A stretch of 64,000 nt of DNA from Epithemia pelagica (lineage: Eukaryota > Bacillariophyta > Bacillariophyceae > Surirellales > Surirellaceae), in assembly GCA_946965045.2 (NCBI GenBank), contig OX337229.1, forward strand, positions 2,418,001 through 2,482,000, given 5' to 3'. Below are positions 61,401 through 64,000 of the stretch, in pieces. The translations under genes and the position numbers were made by a program. Each line of letters starts with the position of its first letter. Positions within the stretch are counted from its first letter, which is position 1. Below the pieces are notes generated by a model. That model was not told the origin of the DNA. It saw only the letters and a list, made by a program, of their open reading frames with translations, and made no database searches.

Positions 61401-64000
61401 TTGTTCTCACCAGATATCGTTTGAAGCTTTTGTTTGGTTGACTCGAGTTCCTTTCGCATATGGTCCCGTGCCCCTTCTGCAGCTTTCAGATCTCTTTTCT
61501 TCCGTTGCAGGTCCTCTTCATTTTTGCGAATGGTGTCCTTTTGAGTTTTGTTTGCCTCTTGAAGAGTTTTGAGTTTAGATCTTACTTTCCCCATATCTGC
61601 ATCTTTCTCCCGAAGTCGTCGTATCTCAATGTCCTGTTGTTTTATTACCTCACCTTGAGACTTACGGGTTTCTTCCAGAGTTTTAAGTTCTCCTCGAAAC
61701 TTCGATATTTTAGCTTCTTTGTCTGCTAGCTTTATTATTTCGTCGTCCCTCTCCAATATGGTTTCTTCGAGTGATTTGTTCTCTCTCTGGAGACCCTTAA
61801 GTTCTTGACAAACCGCGTCGTGTTGGCTATGAAGAGAATTTATTTTGCTTGTTTTGTATGAGAGAGCATCTCGAAGAAGTGGGAAATCGAGAACAGGAAC
61901 AAACAAATTATCTGTCTTGGCTCTCTTCCGACCCGGTGTGAGTGTTTCGGGTGTCTGCTTCGGAAGATTGTCGAGCTCGGATGTATTAATGGGTTTGAGT
62001 TTTGAACTTTCGGAGAACCTTCGTTTGGCTCGTCTCTTTTTATGAGTTTCTCTTTTGAAAGACAGAATTCCACTGTTGATCAGAAAAGCATGAACCCTGT
62101 GAAGTTTCCCGAGTTTCCCTTCCGTCGCTCGCGCCAAAGAATCTGCCCAGGCTGCTCGTCGTTCTAGTACCTCTCGATGACCGGCTTTACGGCGAGCTTC
62201 AACAAGTTCCTTTTGAAGCCGACGAATCATTGACCTATCATCCAGAACTTCGTTGACAATTGGATTTGTGGTGACAAGCTTTGCCCGTGCAGCAAATGCC
62301 AACGTCGACCTTGTCTCCTCTAGGTACAGTTCCGACGGTGTTGCGCAACAGATAACTGCCATTCTAGCGTTTCCTGACAAGGATGGCTGAAGTATCCTGG
62401 TAAGCTTGGAATCCCGAAAATTGATATGGGTCCGAGTTGAGGATCCTAGGGCAACAATAACTCGAGATAGAGTCAAGAGACTAGAATTTGATGAGAGACG
62501 AGCCCATTCGCTATCATCTACCGGACAATCATAGCTTACCTTTGGTTTATCATACCTCCTTCTTTCTGACGGTCCCCACTCGCTCCAGTGTGTCGAACAC
62601 TCTCTGATCCAGCCAAGTCAACCAGATCCAAAGTTGACACAAGAATAGGACCGGAATTTTTCCCTTGGGCACTCCGCGGAGAGGCGACACTGTCATTGCC
62701 ATTTTTGACTGGTTCCTTTGCCCTACTTTCAACGGTGATGCGGAAAACGGTGTGACTTCGAGACGAACGTTCATTCATTGAAGTTGCAGCAATCGAGCGT
62801 TTCTTGTTCCCATGGTGAAGAACCCGTTGTAGTGCATTGGAGTCAACAACGATTTCCTCACGAGAAGGAACGAAGAACCCACGTTGCGGATCCTCACGAA
62901 CAGCTAGTTTTTCTTCTTTCCCTCTTGCAAGTAGATCTCGAATTTCTTCGTTATAAATTTCAAGAAAGCTCACTCGGACCAAAAAATCTCTGTTCCTTGA
63001 TTTCTCAATGCTCCGAAATATGTCGGATGCGGCCATTTGGAGTATCCCTTCATCCTTTCCACCCATTCCCGACCCCTGCATCGTGTACGTCTTCCCACTA
63101 GATGTTTGACCATAAGTAAATACGACTCCATTCAGTCCTCCTATTACGGAATGGACGATCCCCTTGGCCATTGACGCATAAACATCTTTGGTACCGTTTG
63201 ATTCTGCAAAGGTTCTGTCAAACGTGAAGAACGTTCTTCCTATGATCTTCTCCTTTATGGGCTTGCCCTCTGGTGTTGTTTGAGTCACAGACGAGTACTG
63301 CGGGAACACCTCCCAGACCCGTTTATGTTGTCCCTCGTTGTCATTGAGTGGGCGCATCCGAATAGCAACTAGAACAAAGAATACCAATTTGAGCATTTTG
63401 ATGCAGGATTTTGTCAGTATCAACAAATCTGGCTTACCGCGAATTCCCTCTTCTGTGGACGGTACCGTTGCAGAATCACTCTCCGGTGATTCTACCTGCA
63501 CAACTTCTTTCTTCTTTGTCGTTGGGGTAGCCAGGGTCTCATTTTCTGCAAATCGAATGCAAGATCCTGCTACAGACCGTCCTTTCTTGCCACTTTTGGA
63601 AGCTTGTATGCTAGTGTCAGATGATACTGTGAGATGTTTGCTTGGTGTGGTCTTTGGTGATAATAACGGGATAGCTGAGACTCGATGAGAAGACGAGCAG
63701 GTTTCTTGTAGATTTTCTGAATTGAAGGATGGTACTATGAGAACCAAACTGCAACGATCACCGCGGTATCATAGTTCTACACTTACCTTGGCCTTTCATA
63801 TTCTTCGATTCATCTTCCACTGGCTGGGACACGGTGTCTAGCACCTCGTTCTTTGTACTTTGAATTGTCATTCCTTTATCAGTATCAGGAATTTTCTCCT
63901 TGTTTGGGGATGGCACTGGTTGTTTGTCCGCATTTGCGTTTGCTATCTCAGAACCTGGCTTCGATTGGTTGTTGTGGTCTTGATGATTGCCACATGCGTC
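58423..64000 (-). CDS. Kinesin-7-like motor fused to importin-beta C-terminal HEAT repeats (5' partial)
   Basis: Exons read are 64000-63787, 63734-63438, 63368-62540, 62480-59312 and 59229-58423; introns of 52, 69, 59 and 82 bp are all GT-AG and keep phase, giving at least 1771 residues, with the start outside the window. The N-terminal part is Ser/Lys-rich. The motor (about 171-515) has GQTSSGKT, SSRSHT and DLAGSE and is closest to CENP-E-like kinesin-7. A long coiled coil (about 560-1430) follows. From about 1440 the sequence becomes importin-beta-like HEAT repeats: VFMAIGSIVYRLEDEF|ATYLDDFMPLLLTGL, CFGDMALSIGAAFQPYM, LRGSVLEAYSGILVGL and an AQWAREA end helix. The importin part starts inside the long uninterrupted exon. 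The basic tail is RRRKNQLQLASRGGRRKN. Confidence 0.88.

Noticed and set aside
62518-62539. A 22-nt intron in the kinesin-7 gene ending at CCGGTAG
   Set aside because: The acceptor at 62481 gives INQ-SLLTLSRVI, the expected kinesin sequence, with a 59-bp intron; the shorter one gives a stop-containing frame.

Overview
The window reads as nuclear DNA of a diatom, most likely a pennate. Genes are compact, with zero to four short GT-AG introns. Four predicted proteins carry a signal peptide followed by a phenylalanine-containing motif like the diatom plastid-import motif ASAFAP. There is a secreted K/G/S-rich silaffin-like protein, an ENaC-type channel, and several proteins with Pro/Ser/Thr or Gln low-complexity tails. 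I cannot name the species. No rRNA, tRNA or CRISPR array was recognised by eye.

Layout. 1-5864 is the 3' part of a non-LTR retrotransposon: a frame-broken ORF1, then an intact 1286-residue ORF2 with zinc fingers, reverse transcriptase and a restriction-like endonuclease, ending in poly(A). 6.3-8.0 kb holds a DEG/ENaC-like channel (-). 9.0-11.4 kb is a large unrecognised protein with SH3-like repeats (+). 12.0-12.9 kb is a plastid-type DnaJ protein (+). 13.4-21.9 kb holds two head-to-head paralogous secreted proteases of the subtilase/sedolisin-like type, separated by a repeat-bearing spacer; the second carries a one-base frameshift. 22.6-24.9 kb is a plastid-type NAD kinase (-). 25.2-27.1 kb is a PD-(D/E)xK nuclease plus kinase-like protein of Crinkler type (+). 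28.0-30.2 kb is a choline-transporter-like protein (-). 30.8-31.6 kb is a probable TIR element. 32.3-33.2 kb is a CRAL-TRIO protein (+). 35.3-37.0 kb is the K/G/S-rich single-pass membrane protein (+).

37.6-40.0 kb is an unknown single-pass protein (-) with a 366-bp intron. 40.7-43.1 kb holds two small secretory-type paralogues and one partial copy, all sharing a C-terminal TIMVIPF block (-). 43.3-45.3 kb is a membrane-anchored papain-like protease (-). 45.8-48.5 kb is a bZIP factor (-). 49.2-50.2 kb is a plastid-type CxxCxxCC protein (+). 50.3-54.6 kb is a kinesin-14-like protein with a NudE-like N-terminus (-). 55.0-55.7 kb is an unknown protein (+). 55.7-56.6 kb is a Nudix hydrolase of CoA-diphosphatase type (-). 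57.0-58.3 kb is a plastid-type Ycf21/DUF98-like protein (+). 58.4-64.0 kb is a kinesin-7 motor fused through a long coiled coil to the C-terminal HEAT repeats of importin-beta (-, 5' end outside the window).

The genes do not form one pathway. The most unusual items are the kinesin/importin-beta fusion, the TIMVIPF precursor-like family, the ENaC-type channel, the nuclease-kinase fusion, and the paralogous protease pair with Glu at the usual catalytic His position. All exon joins were derived by reading splice sites and phases by eye; none has transcript support here.
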